From NCBI RefSeq assembly GCF_013408295.1, contig NZ_JACBYQ010000001.1:1240001-1304000 (forward strand): 64,000 nt of DNA. Reading direction: 5' to 3'. Below the pieces are notes generated by a model. The model made no database searches. It was given only the letters and a program-made list of their open reading frames with translations, and was not told the DNA's origin. This DNA comes from Psychromicrobium silvestre. GTDB lineage: Bacteria; Actinomycetota; Actinomycetes; Actinomycetales; Micrococcaceae. Below are positions 7,834 to 15,933 of this stretch, one piece after another; the first letter of the stretch is position 1; each line of letters begins with the position of its first letter. The position numbers and the translations under genes were made by a program.

Positions 7834-9052
7834 GCCAAGTTTCACCCGTCCGAACTCCAGCCTTATCCTCGGACTGCGCGGGACTGGCCTAGCCGCCGTT
7901 GCGTTGCTCGCACTGACCGCCTGTGGTGGTTCAGCAACCGGCAGTAGCGCTAGCAACGGCAGCGATAGCGTGGCACCGGTGACCGGTGGCGCCGCCCAGG
8001 TGAAGGTGACCATTCAGAACGTTGATGGCAAGGACGTTTGCGTGCTGGACCACAACAGCGCAGCAGCCGGTCCGATTTCCTTTGAGGTCTCCAATCAGAA
8101 CGCCTCCGGGGTGAGCGAAGTAGAGCTGCTCAGTGATAAGCGTATTCTCGGCGAGCGAGAGAATGTCATCCCGGGCCTGAAGCCCTCCAATTTCACCGTC
8201 ACGCTCAGCGGTGGCAGCTACCAGCTCTACTGCCCCGGCGCCGATCCGGAGAACACCTCCTTCACCGTCACTGGAACCGCGGCGAGCACCGGAAACTCAC
8301 TCTCCGAGCAGCTCAAGACGGGCACCGAGGGTTACGCCAAATACGTCAGTGGCCAGGTGGAGAGCCTGGTCGGCGCAGTTGCCGATCTGAAGACCGCGGT
8401 CGATAGTGGCGATGTGCAGGCGGCGCAGCAGGCTTACGCCAAGGCCAGGCCCTTCTACGAGCGGATCGAGCCGGTGGCAGAAAGCTTCCCCGATCTTGAT
8501 CCCGCTCTCGATCTACGGGTGGCGGATGTGCAGCCGGGCACCACCTGGACCGGCTTCCACCCGATCGAGAAGGACCTTTTCCAGAGCAAGGCGATCAGCG
8601 CAGATACCAAGAAGCTAGCTGCCGGTTTGGTGCAAAATATCGGCAAGCTCAAAACCCTCACCACGGGGCTTGAATACAAGGCCGAAGAGCTGGCTAATGG
8701 GGCCTCCGGTCTGCTGGAGGAAGTCCAGTCCTCCAAGATCACCGGTGAAGAGGAAGCCTATAGCCACATCGACCTGGTGGATTTCGTGGCCAATGTCGAA
8801 GGTTCACAGCAGGCTTTTGAATACCTGAAGCCCGCCTTGACCCAGATCGACGGCGACCTGACCACCACGGTGAGCGCCGAGTTCGACACCGTGACTAAAG
8901 CCCTAGAAGGCTATAAGGACGCCTCGGCTATCGGTGGTTATAAGATCTATGATGCGACGCTGAAGGCTTCCGATGCCAAGAAGCTGACCGCCTTGATCCA
9001 AGCCTTGCAGGCACCGTTGTCCAAGATCGCTGAGAAAGTCGCCACTGCCTAG
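7826..9052 (+). CDS. efeO: iron uptake lipoprotein EfeO
   Basis: 408 residues from the GTG at 7826, which follows GAAGGGA and overlaps efeU by eight bases; an upstream ATG in the same frame lies within efeU and is unlikely. A signal peptide ends in a lipobox (ALTAC), so the protein is lipid-anchored outside the membrane. Next is a cupredoxin-like domain (about residues 50-150) with the Cys in KDVCVLDHN and the YCPG segment, then the M75/imelysin-type helical domain carrying GFHPIEKDLF, the HxxE metal motif. EfeO passes iron to EfeU. Two-domain EfeO is usual in actinobacteria and enterobacteria. Confidence 0.92.
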   Translation: MSKPSFTRPNSSLILGLRGTGLAAVALLALTACGGSATGSSASNGSDSVAPVTGGAAQVKVTIQNVDGKDVCVLDHNSAAAGPISFEVSNQNASGVSEVELLSDKRILGERENVIPGLKPSNFTVTLSGGSYQLYCPGADPENTSFTVTGTAASTGNSLSEQLKTGTEGYAKYVSGQVESLVGAVADLKTAVDSGDVQAAQQAYAKARPFYERIEPVAESFPDLDPALDLRVADVQPGTTWTGFHPIEKDLFQSKAISADTKKLAAGLVQNIGKLKTLTTGLEYKAEELANGASGLLEEVQSSKITGEEEAYSHIDLVDFVANVEGSQQAFEYLKPALTQIDGDLTTTVSAEFDTVTKALEGYKDASAIGGYKIYDATLKASDAKKLTALIQALQAPLSKIAEKVATA

Positions 9053-10324
9053 ATGAGTTCAGAAGAGAGCGCGGGGGCCTCCGACGGCGTCTCCCGCCGA
9101 AGGTTTTTTGGCGCCGGGGCCGCTGTCTCCGCCGCCGGAGCCCTCGCGGTAGGTGCGGCCGGTGGCGCGATTGCGGCCACTGCACTGCGCCCGGCGCAGG
9201 ATACCCCCACCCCAGTCTCCGAGCTCAGCTACCCCTTCTACGGCGATCATCAGGCGGGAATCTCCACCCCGCCGCAGGATCACCTGGTCTTCATGTCCTT
9301 CGATATGACGTCAAAGAGCGCGACCGATCTGCAATTGGTGCTAGCCAAATGGAGCGCCGCGATGGCACAGATGTGCGCCGGTCAAACGGTAGGCAGTGCC
9401 GAGCCCGCGCGGGAGCAAGCCGTTCCGGTGGACACCGGGGAGGCAGTGGGGATGGGACCACAGGGCCTGACCTTGACGCTGGGGTTCGGCCCCTCGCTCT
9501 TCGACGAACGATTCGGCTTGGCGAAGTTCAAGCCCGCGCTGCTCAAAGACCTGCCAGCGATGGCCGGCGAGTCCCTCCAAGCCGGCTATACCGGGGGTGA
9601 TTTGTGCATCCAGGCCTGCGCTTACGATCCGCAGGTGGCTTACCATGCGGTCCGCAACCTGGCCAGAATGGCCCGCACCCAGGTGAAGACCCGTTGGACG
9701 GTACTGGGCTTCGGCCGTGCTTCCGCGGGCGCCAATCAGTCCACGCCGCGCAATCTGATGGGCTTCAAGGACGGCACCAGGAACATCACCCAAGCCGAGG
9801 ATATGGACCAGCACGTCTGGATTGCCGACTCGGATCAGGACTGGATGGTCGGCGGAAGCTACCTGGTGGCCCGGAAGATCCATATGTTGATCGAGACCTG
9901 GGATGCGGACCAGATCGGTGATCAGCACACCGTCTTTGGCCGCAGCAAGGAGGAAGGTGCTCCGCTGACCGGCAAAGCCGAGCACGATGTGCCGGACTTC
10001 GCGGCAAAGGGCAGTGACGGAGCAACGATAATCGCAGCCGACTCTCATGTGGCGCTGGCCGCGCATGAGAATAACGGCGGGGTGAAGCTGTTGCGCCGCG
10101 GCTACAACTTCACCGATGGGATTGACGACGTCGGCAGGTTGGACGCTGGACTATTCTTCCTTAGCTTCCAGAAAGACCCTGAGCAGTTCATTAAGTTGCA
10201 GTCCAAGCTAGGTGCTTCGGATCGCCTGAACGAATACATCAGGCATGTTGGATCGGCGCTTTTTGCGGTTCCTCCAGGCCTCCCGGAAGCCGGAAAATAC
10301 TTCGGCCAGGAGTTCTTCGGCTAA
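9053..10324 (+). CDS. efeB: Dyp-type deferrochelatase/peroxidase EfeB
   Basis: 423 residues; ATG follows the efeO stop directly. A Tat signal is plain: SRRRFFGAG then a long Ala/Gly hydrophobic stretch and RPAQ. The heme peroxidase core has the GxxDG motif (GFKDGTRN), the proximal heme His in ADSHVALA, and the distal Arg in LLRRGYNF. Members oxidise Fe2+ or draw iron out of heme while sparing the porphyrin, and are exported folded through Tat. Third gene of the efeUOB operon under the iron box at 6167-6185. Confidence 0.94.
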   Translation: MSSEESAGASDGVSRRRFFGAGAAVSAAGALAVGAAGGAIAATALRPAQDTPTPVSELSYPFYGDHQAGISTPPQDHLVFMSFDMTSKSATDLQLVLAKWSAAMAQMCAGQTVGSAEPAREQAVPVDTGEAVGMGPQGLTLTLGFGPSLFDERFGLAKFKPALLKDLPAMAGESLQAGYTGGDLCIQACAYDPQVAYHAVRNLARMARTQVKTRWTVLGFGRASAGANQSTPRNLMGFKDGTRNITQAEDMDQHVWIADSDQDWMVGGSYLVARKIHMLIETWDADQIGDQHTVFGRSKEEGAPLTGKAEHDVPDFAAKGSDGATIIAADSHVALAAHENNGGVKLLRRGYNFTDGIDDVGRLDAGLFFLSFQKDPEQFIKLQSKLGASDRLNEYIRHVGSALFAVPPGLPEAGKYFGQEFFG

Positions 10325-10367
10325 TTAGTCCCTGGCGTGAGCAAGTCAATTATGGGAGCATCGGTCC

Positions 10368-10601
10368 ATGGAAGAGGCCAATCCGATAGTGCCCGGATTC
10401 TTCGATCTGGGACTCGTTGTTCTAGGGATACTGTTCCTAGCGCTCGTGATCTGGGCGCTCGTGAGCATCTTCCGTTCAACCGAATCCTCAGCCGGCAAGC
10501 TTCTCTGGGCTCTCGTTGTACTAGCACTCCCCTTGCTTGGCAGCGCAGCTTGGCTGATCGGCCGCTATCTGCAACGACGTCAAGCCACTGTCGACGGCTA
10601 A
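10368..10601 (+). CDS. PLDc_N-type two-helix membrane protein
   Basis: 77 residues with two membrane segments (about 13-33 and 42-62, the second WALVVLALPLLGSAAWLIGRY). The pattern 'W-A-L-V-V-L ALPLLG..AWLIGRY' resembles the phospholipase D-nuclease N-terminal (PLDc_N) domain, a small membrane anchor often found alone in actinobacteria. GGGAG lies nine bases before the ATG. It may be read through from efeB, 43 bases upstream, although an iron role is not indicated. Its last four bases overlap the convergent DeoR gene. Confidence 0.75.
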   Translation: MEEANPIVPGFFDLGLVVLGILFLALVIWALVSIFRSTESSAGKLLWALVVLALPLLGSAAWLIGRYLQRRQATVDG

Positions 10602-11389
10602 GCCTCCGGGGCCACTAGAACATCGATGTCATTGGCTGCGAAGGCCGAAATCTGCTCCTGGGTAACTCCCGAATCGGTGATCAGTCGGCGAAAGTGATAG
10701 CCCTCCATGGTGGCAAAGGCACGTTGGCCAATCTTCGAGGAGTCCGCCAACATATAAGCATCCGCAGCCCGGCGAGCCATTAACGAATTAACCGTGGCCT
10801 CGCCCTCGTCCGTCACCGTCGGCCCCACCTCCGGATCGATGCCATTGACGCCGATAAATGCGAAGTCTAGGGCTACCTTCTGCAGGATGATGTCGGTATA
10901 CGGTCCCACCAACTCATAGGAGCGCGGGTTCACAATGCCACCACTGACCATGATCTTGAAGTTAGGCCGCACCGCCAGCTGAGCAGCAATATTGATGGCA
11001 TTGGTCACCACGGTGAGCGTTGGCTTATTCGATGGCTCGGCCAGATCTTCCCGGGTAGAGAGCACCTGAGCCAGGGCGGTCGAGGTGGTGCCACCACATA
11101 GGCCAATGACGGCGCCCAAGGGAATCAGCGCACTCGCCGCGAGGGCAATCTGATGCTTTTGCTGGGCGTGATCATCTCGGTTATACCTCACCGGCAGGTC
11201 GTAGGCCACCGATCCGGCCACCGCACCACCGCGGGTTCTACTCAGCAAGCGCTCGGCCGCCAAGGAGTCCAAGTCCCGCCTGGCGGTAGCCGGTGAGATC
11301 TGTAGCTTGTTGACCAGATCCTCAACTTCGATCCGGCCAGTTTGTGCCAGCAGATCCAAAATCGCGGTTAGTCGTTCGCTTCGAGTCAT
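10598..11389 (-). CDS. DeoR/GlpR-family regulator of the amino-sugar operon
   Basis: 263 residues. N-terminal winged helix (MTRSERLTAILDLLAQTGRIEVEDLVNKL) with the recognition helix SPATARRDLDSL, then the sugar-phosphate sensor domain (DeoRC) with GGTTSTALA and the VTDEGEATVN-like loop. The ATG overlaps the aldolase stop as TGATG. Being the last gene of the operon it likely controls it, with a sugar phosphate as inducer. The closest functional parallels are AgaR and GatR type repressors (inference). AT-rich DNA with repeated TTGATCA-like words upstream of the SIS gene is a plausible binding region. Confidence 0.85.
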   Translation of the reverse strand: MTRSERLTAILDLLAQTGRIEVEDLVNKLQISPATARRDLDSLAAERLLSRTRGGAVAGSVAYDLPVRYNRDDHAQQKHQIALAASALIPLGAVIGLCGGTTSTALAQVLSTREDLAEPSNKPTLTVVTNAINIAAQLAVRPNFKIMVSGGIVNPRSYELVGPYTDIILQKVALDFAFIGVNGIDPEVGPTVTDEGEATVNSLMARRAADAYMLADSSKIGQRAFATMEGYHFRRLITDSGVTQEQISAFAANDIDVLVAPEA

Positions 11390-12231
11390 CAAAGCCCTCT
11401 CTTCTGAAACAGCGTCAGCAGTCGCGCAACCTCTGGTTGCAGGGCTGCTCTACCCGCCGCCAGGTACTTTCGAGAATCTACCAGGTCCGGATACTGTGCC
11501 AGGTAATCACGCACCGCCCGGGTGAAGAATCCGTTCAAATGGGTCGAAACATTGATCTTACGCATGCCTGCCGCAATACCTTGCACAAGAGCCTGATCCG
11601 GCACGCCGGAAGAGCCGTGCAAAACCAGGGGAACATCCAGGGCGGCAGCCAGCTGACCAATCCGCTCAAGGTTGAGTGAAGCGCTGCGCTCAGTCATGGC
11701 GTGAGAGGATCCCACCGCAACGGCCAGGGCGTCCACCGCAGTATCTGCAACGAATTGGACGGCTTCTTGCGGATCGGTCAACACCCCTGGGGCGTGCGCA
11801 CCGTCCTTACCGCCCACCTCACCAAGCTCGGCTTCAATATAAACGCCGCGGGCATGCGCATAATCCGCCAGCCGACGAGTGGCGGCAACATTCTCCGCAT
11901 AAGGCAAGTGGGCGCCGTCGTACATAATCGATCCGAAGCCAAGATCCACGGCGGCAAGAGCCAGCTCCTCGGATTCCGCATGATCTAGATGCACGGCAAT
12001 CGGTACGGTAGCTTTTTTAGCAGCCTCAAGGGAAGCCATCGCCAGGGGTTCCAGGCCACCGTGATAAGCCACGCAATTCTGCGAGATCTGTAAGATCAGC
12101 GGAAGTCCGGCCTGTTCGGCTCCTCCGATCAGACCCTCCACCGTCTCCAGATGCAAGACATTAAAAGCCCCTTGCCCGGTTCCGGCGGTCACTGCCGCAT
12201 CCATTAATTCGCGGGTCGGTACTAGTGGCAT
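11389..12231 (-). CDS. class II ketose-bisphosphate aldolase
   Basis: 280 residues. Zinc-dependent class II aldolase of the FbaA/GatY/KbaY group: FNVLHLETVEG at the start, the zinc ligands in VHLDHAES (about residues 80-86), LVLHGSSGVPD near 208-218 and the phosphate-binding KINVSTHLN near 236. Cleaves tagatose- or fructose-1,6-bisphosphate to glyceraldehyde 3-phosphate and DHAP. The neighbours (sugar-phosphate kinase, SIS isomerase, ROK kinase) favour tagatose- or hexosamine-derived bisphosphate over a housekeeping role. Overlaps the upstream kinase gene by ten bases. Confidence 0.87.
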   Translation of the reverse strand: MPLVPTRELMDAAVTAGTGQGAFNVLHLETVEGLIGGAEQAGLPLILQISQNCVAYHGGLEPLAMASLEAAKKATVPIAVHLDHAESEELALAAVDLGFGSIMYDGAHLPYAENVAATRRLADYAHARGVYIEAELGEVGGKDGAHAPGVLTDPQEAVQFVADTAVDALAVAVGSSHAMTERSASLNLERIGQLAAALDVPLVLHGSSGVPDQALVQGIAAGMRKINVSTHLNGFFTRAVRDYLAQYPDLVDSRKYLAAGRAALQPEVARLLTLFQKRGL

Positions 12232-13154
12232 GAGAAATGTTCCTCCAGGATCAGGGTGGATTCGAGCTCTCTCCAGCGTTCGGAAATCTCGCCAGCGGCA
12301 GGCATCAGCACTGCGGCCGATCCCCAGGCAGCGGCGCGGCGCAGTAATGGCTCCAGGGACTGCTCCCCGGAAGCGAGAACGACGGCGGCTCCCGCCACTG
12401 CGGCATCCCCGGCTCCGGTGGGGTTCCCGGCGAGCGCTTCGGGCAAACGTGCACTCAGGTGTCCTTCGGTACCGGCCGCGAAAGCTAGCATCCCCCGCTC
12501 TCCGTCGCTGACCAGCACCCGCCGAGCACCGAGGCGCAAAAGAACTCGTGCTCCGGCAGCGAGTTCGTGCTCGCCGGTGGCTTCTAGGAGTTCTTCGCGA
12601 TTGGGTTTGAGCAGCGCTGCCCCGGCGCTTGCGGCCGAGAGCAATCCGGCTCCGGAGGTGTCGATGATCGCTGGCACGCCCGCCTGCTTAGCTAGTGCTA
12701 CCACTCCCGGGTAGAAATCGGCGGGCGCTCCCGTCGGCAGCGACCCGGAGGCCACCACCAGCTCGGCATCCTGCAACTCATCGGCAATGGCCTCGGCCAG
12801 AGCCTGCCATTCAGCGATTTCCAGCGCCAAGCCACGTTCATTGAAAATACTGGTCTGGCCACCAAGCTCATCGACAAGCGCGATGCTGCGCCGGGTCGCA
12901 GCCTGCACTCGAATCAACCGCCGAGGCAATTCGGCTGCGGCAAGCTCTTGCTCAAGCTCACGCCCGCTTTCGCCACCCACGGTTGCGATAATCCTGGATT
13001 CGACTCCCTGGGCAGCTAAGACCCGCGCGACATTGATACCTTTGCCACCGGCTCTACTCAACGGCGCATCCACTCGATGTGAGCCGCCGGGCTGCAAGCC
13101 TGCAACTCGATAGGTCAGATCAATCGCTGGGTTGGGAGTGATTGTCAGGATCAT
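12222..13154 (-). CDS. PfkB-family hexose-phosphate kinase (1-phosphofructokinase / tagatose-6-phosphate kinase type)
   Basis: 310 residues. Ribokinase fold: substrate segment AGGKGINVARVLA (about 36-48), the second sugar signature with the anion hole and catalytic Asp in GNPTGAGDAAVAGA (about 250-263). Length and start (MILTITPNPAIDLTY) match the LacC/FruK subgroup that phosphorylates fructose 1-phosphate or tagatose 6-phosphate. With the SIS protein upstream and the aldolase downstream the second substrate is more likely. Overlaps the ROK gene by four bases (ATGA), so translation is probably coupled. Confidence 0.87.
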   Translation of the reverse strand: MILTITPNPAIDLTYRVAGLQPGGSHRVDAPLSRAGGKGINVARVLAAQGVESRIIATVGGESGRELEQELAAAELPRRLIRVQAATRRSIALVDELGGQTSIFNERGLALEIAEWQALAEAIADELQDAELVVASGSLPTGAPADFYPGVVALAKQAGVPAIIDTSGAGLLSAASAGAALLKPNREELLEATGEHELAAGARVLLRLGARRVLVSDGERGMLAFAAGTEGHLSARLPEALAGNPTGAGDAAVAGAAVVLASGEQSLEPLLRRAAAWGSAAVLMPAAGEISERWRELESTLILEEHFSCH

Positions 13155-14134
13155 GGCAAGGCTCCTGTCGAGGGTTCCGAGGAGGCTGCCGACAAAAGCT
13201 CCTGAGCCTTGAGCGCAGATCCGATCAGCCCGGCATTCTGTCCCAGCATCGCCTTGACTAAAACCGGGCGTGGTTGGAAGCTAAGCAACTGATCGATCTG
13301 TTTGGCGAGCGGTTCAAAGAGTTCATCGCCAGCTTCCGCAAGCCCGCCTCCAATCACCACCTTGCTAATCCCTATCATCGCCACCGCCTGGGCGATCGAG
13401 AAAGCGAGCGCGGCTATCGCTTCCGCCCAGATTCGTTGCGCCACGGTGTCCCCTGCCTTCGCGAGGGTGAGCACTTCCCGGGCACCGCCGGAAAAATCTG
13501 GATGTGCTAGAAGGTAGCGTCTGCCGATCGCGCCCGCCGAGCCGGTGGCTTCCATGATCTGTAGCCCTCCGTCCGGGGCGGGAGCCATCGCATGGCCGAC
13601 CTCGCCGGCGTAACCACCCGCGCGCAGTCGGCGCCCATCGATGTAGAGTGCCGCGGCTATGCCGGTACCAACCACCAGGATCATCGCGTTCTCCGCGCCC
13701 TGCCCGGCACCCAAGGCCACTTCGGCGTCACCCGCTGCGCCGACGTCGTGCCCAAAAGAGACCGGAAGCTGCATCCGGCTTTCCAGCTCGGCGCGGAAGG
13801 GATAATCTCGCCAGCCCAGGTTCGCGGCGTAAATTCCGATTCCCCGCTGTTCGTCCACCAGCCCGGGTACGGTCACTCCTACCGCCGCGATGCGCAGCTG
13901 TGGATGTTCGGTGGCATAGCGACGCAAAAGACCATCGAGGAAATCAACGAGAACCGGACCCGGGCGTTGGGCGTCCAGGGCGGTACGAAAGCGCTGGATA
14001 TCTACGATTTCAGGGACTTCTCCAGGGGCAGCCGACAGCACCAGACCGGCCTTAGTGTCGGTACCTCCGACGTCGAAAGCCAGGACGGCCGAAACTATCG
14101 GAGTGGCTGAGGAGTGAAGAGGCACACTGGGCAT
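13151..14134 (-). CDS. ROK-family sugar kinase
   Basis: 327 residues. ATP-binding phosphate-1 motif FDVGGTDTKAGLV (about 19-31), catalytic Asp in GHDVGAAGDAE and phosphate-2 motif VVGTGIAAALYI. The zinc-binding CxCGxxGCxE cluster usual in ROK glucokinases and NagK is absent; at its place stands GLQIMEATGSAG. The same loss is known in some ROK branches. In this operon it may phosphorylate an amino sugar taken up unphosphorylated, since no PTS or deacetylase gene is nearby (inference). Lies 18 bases after the SIS gene. Confidence 0.85.
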   Translation of the reverse strand: MPSVPLHSSATPIVSAVLAFDVGGTDTKAGLVLSAAPGEVPEIVDIQRFRTALDAQRPGPVLVDFLDGLLRRYATEHPQLRIAAVGVTVPGLVDEQRGIGIYAANLGWRDYPFRAELESRMQLPVSFGHDVGAAGDAEVALGAGQGAENAMILVVGTGIAAALYIDGRRLRAGGYAGEVGHAMAPAPDGGLQIMEATGSAGAIGRRYLLAHPDFSGGAREVLTLAKAGDTVAQRIWAEAIAALAFSIAQAVAMIGISKVVIGGGLAEAGDELFEPLAKQIDQLLSFQPRPVLVKAMLGQNAGLIGSALKAQELLSAASSEPSTGALP

Positions 14135-14152
14135 GGCAAGAGCCTACGGCTA

Positions 14153-15070
14153 CTACTGGTCTAGGATCACGGAGCGACTCAGGTTCCGCGGTGCATCGGG
14201 ATCCAAACCCCGCGCGCGGGCGCGCGCTAGCGCCACTTGGTGCACTCGAACCAGTTCGGCCAGCGGGTGCTGTTGACGGGCAATGAAGCTGGCCCCGGTG
14301 CGTTCAACCTCTGCTGCCAAGCCCTCCGGTGCGGTACCGAACATCCAAGTGACCCGGCCGGGAGCCGCGATGGAAATCGGTCCGTGGCGGTACTCCATGG
14401 CCGGGTAGGACTCGGTCCAGCCCTGAACTGCCTCACGCATTTTCAAGGCTGCTTCCTGAGCCAGGCCCACGGTCCAGCTCTGGCCGAGGAAGGTGAATTG
14501 TTCTGCATCGATCAGCTCTTGCGGCACCTCTTCGGTCAAGGCTTGCTCGGCGTCCACGATCGCTTCACTCAGATCCAGGTCCAGGCTGCTCAATAGGTAG
14601 CACAGGGCGGTGGTGGCAAATCTGGTCTGCACCACGGAGCGCTCATCCGCATAGGGCAGGCCGATGACGAAATCGGCTAGGTCAACTGCGGGGGAATCAA
14701 TATCTCCGACGATCAGGGTGGTCGGAATCTTCCCCTTCAACCGTTCCAATACCTCCAGCACCTCGGTGGTGGTACCGGAGCGCGTAAGGGCCACCACGGC
14801 GTCGTAACCGCGGTCCAAAAAAGCTTCGGTAGCGGTAAAGGCATCGGTCTCCCCCAGCCCGGCCGACTCACGTGCTACCGCGTAGCTTTGCGCCATGAAC
14901 CAGGAAGTACCGCAGCCTACGACGGCGACTCGCGCCCCATGCGGAGGCAGCGGCTTTCGCTCGCCGACCTGTTCGGCACGAGACTGAGCGATCGCTCGCT
15001 GCCACACCTCCGGCTGACTGCGCAGTTCGGCTTCCATGAAAACGCCTCCGCGGGCGAGTTGTTCCGTCAT
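14153..15070 (-). CDS. SIS-domain sugar-phosphate isomerase/deaminase (AgaS- or GlmS-like)
   Basis: 305 residues from the ATG at 15070, chosen because AGGAGA lies eight to nine bases upstream; the frame is open a little further. Two SIS domains: the first has VVGCGTSWFMAQSYA and ALTRSGTTTEVLE, the second FLGQSWTVGLAQEAALKMREA and MEYRHGPIS. EAALKxxE and RHGP are the classic isomerase signatures of GlmS and AgaS. No glutaminase domain, so it fits a catabolic deaminase or isomerase acting on glucosamine- or galactosamine-6-phosphate. First gene of the five-gene operon. Confidence 0.87.
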   Translation of the reverse strand: MTEQLARGGVFMEAELRSQPEVWQRAIAQSRAEQVGERKPLPPHGARVAVVGCGTSWFMAQSYAVARESAGLGETDAFTATEAFLDRGYDAVVALTRSGTTTEVLEVLERLKGKIPTTLIVGDIDSPAVDLADFVIGLPYADERSVVQTRFATTALCYLLSSLDLDLSEAIVDAEQALTEEVPQELIDAEQFTFLGQSWTVGLAQEAALKMREAVQGWTESYPAMEYRHGPISIAAPGRVTWMFGTAPEGLAAEVERTGASFIARQQHPLAELVRVHQVALARARARGLDPDAPRNLSRSVILDQ

Positions 15071-15114
15071 GACGACATTCTCCTGAGTCTGGAAGATCAT
15101 TGCACTCAAATCTA

Positions 15115-15165
15115 ACATTCTTGATTCAAAGTGATCAAATAAGCCTATTATCGATCATTTTAAAC
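15115..15165 (-). promoter_or_regulatory. AT-rich control region of the amino-sugar operon
   Basis: In front of the SIS gene the minus strand carries AAAATGATCGA, ATTTGATCAC and TTTGAATCA within about 40 bases, three related words that could form tandem half-sites for the operon's DeoR-type repressor. The tract is far richer in A and T than its surroundings. No binding consensus for this regulator is known to me, so the role is inferred. Confidence 0.4.
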
Positions 15166-15257
15166 TATATATGAGACTGCCTATCGATCAGCAACGCTGC
15201 CCTGTCAGCAGCTTACGCAAGGAAGGCTTTTGCACCTTAGATCAAGGTTGCGAGTAT

Positions 15258-15273
15258 TGGACAGATCAGTCCA
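15258..15273. promoter_or_regulatory. palindromic operator before the TetR gene
   Basis: TGGACAGATCAGTCCA has five-base arms TGGAC/GTCCA around a GATC centre, 19 bases before the TetR start. Position and symmetry suit autorepression by the TetR protein. Inference from symmetry only. Confidence 0.5.
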
Positions 15274-15292
15274 TAAATAGTAACCTCGGCAT

Positions 15293-15871
15293 ATGGCCCG
15301 TCCACGAAAGTTCGATGTCGAGACCGTCACCGATAGCATCCTTGAGGAGTTCTGGAGCAACTCTTTTGCCGGAACTTCCACCGAGGACCTCTGCACCCGG
15401 ACCGGACTATCGCGCAGCAGCCTCTACAACACCTTCCGCAGTAAGGCCGATGCCTACCAACAGGCACTAGAACGGTATTACCGACTCAAGGAAACCGAAC
15501 GCTCGCGGTACGCTGATTTGCCCGGCACCGGTCGCGAGTTGGTGGAGCAGCTGATGAACGATGTGATTAGCGGGCAACTCGCGGAAGAAGACCGACGAAT
15601 CTGTTTGGTAGTGCACGCCTGCGTGGAAATCGGCAAAAGCGATCCAGAGGTCGCTGCGCTAGCCGAGAAGAGTCTGAATGGCTTCGAGGATCTCATTGCC
15701 ACCCTAGTTCAGCGTGGCCAGGACGATGGTTCCATCAACACAGATTGCTCCGCCCGCGATCTGGCTGGCACTCTTCACGCCGTCATTAATGGTTTACAGG
15801 TCCGGGAGCGCGTTTCCTCGACAGATGCCCATGCCCGCCGCATTATTCAAGCCGCGATGAGCCTATTCTAG
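15293..15871 (+). CDS. TetR/AcrR-family regulator
   Basis: 192 residues. N-terminal HTH (about 3-60): ARPRKFDVETVTDSILEEFW, then STEDLCTRTGLSRSSLYNTF with the recognition helix, and the typical KADAYQQAL link into the ligand domain. The C-terminal half has one Cys-containing helix (ICLVVHACVEIG). It opens a TetR-MFS-SDR cluster; the repressor probably controls itself and the transporter from the palindrome at 15258-15273. The ligand is unknown, most likely a small compound exported by the MFS protein or reduced by the SDR. Confidence 0.88.
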   Translation: MARPRKFDVETVTDSILEEFWSNSFAGTSTEDLCTRTGLSRSSLYNTFRSKADAYQQALERYYRLKETERSRYADLPGTGRELVEQLMNDVISGQLAEEDRRICLVVHACVEIGKSDPEVAALAEKSLNGFEDLIATLVQRGQDDGSINTDCSARDLAGTLHAVINGLQVRERVSSTDAHARRIIQAAMSLF

Positions 15872-15896
15872 GCAGTCTCCCGGCATCAGCGTCCTC

Positions 15897-15917
15897 CAGC
15901 ACCCAGCACCCAGCACC
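15897..15917. repeat. three tandem copies of CAGCACC before the MFS gene
   Basis: Three exact seven-base units stand head to tail in the 62-base spacer between the TetR stop and the MFS start, ending 16 bases before the ATG. Copy number change would alter spacer length by seven bases. No hairpin is formed. Confidence 0.75.
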
Positions 15918-15933
15918 CAGAAAGCGACTTACC

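Noticed and set aside
9341-10066. 241-codon open frame opposite efeB
   Set aside because: Antisense of a well-supported Dyp peroxidase; composition (His, Arg, Gly) is that of a shadow frame.
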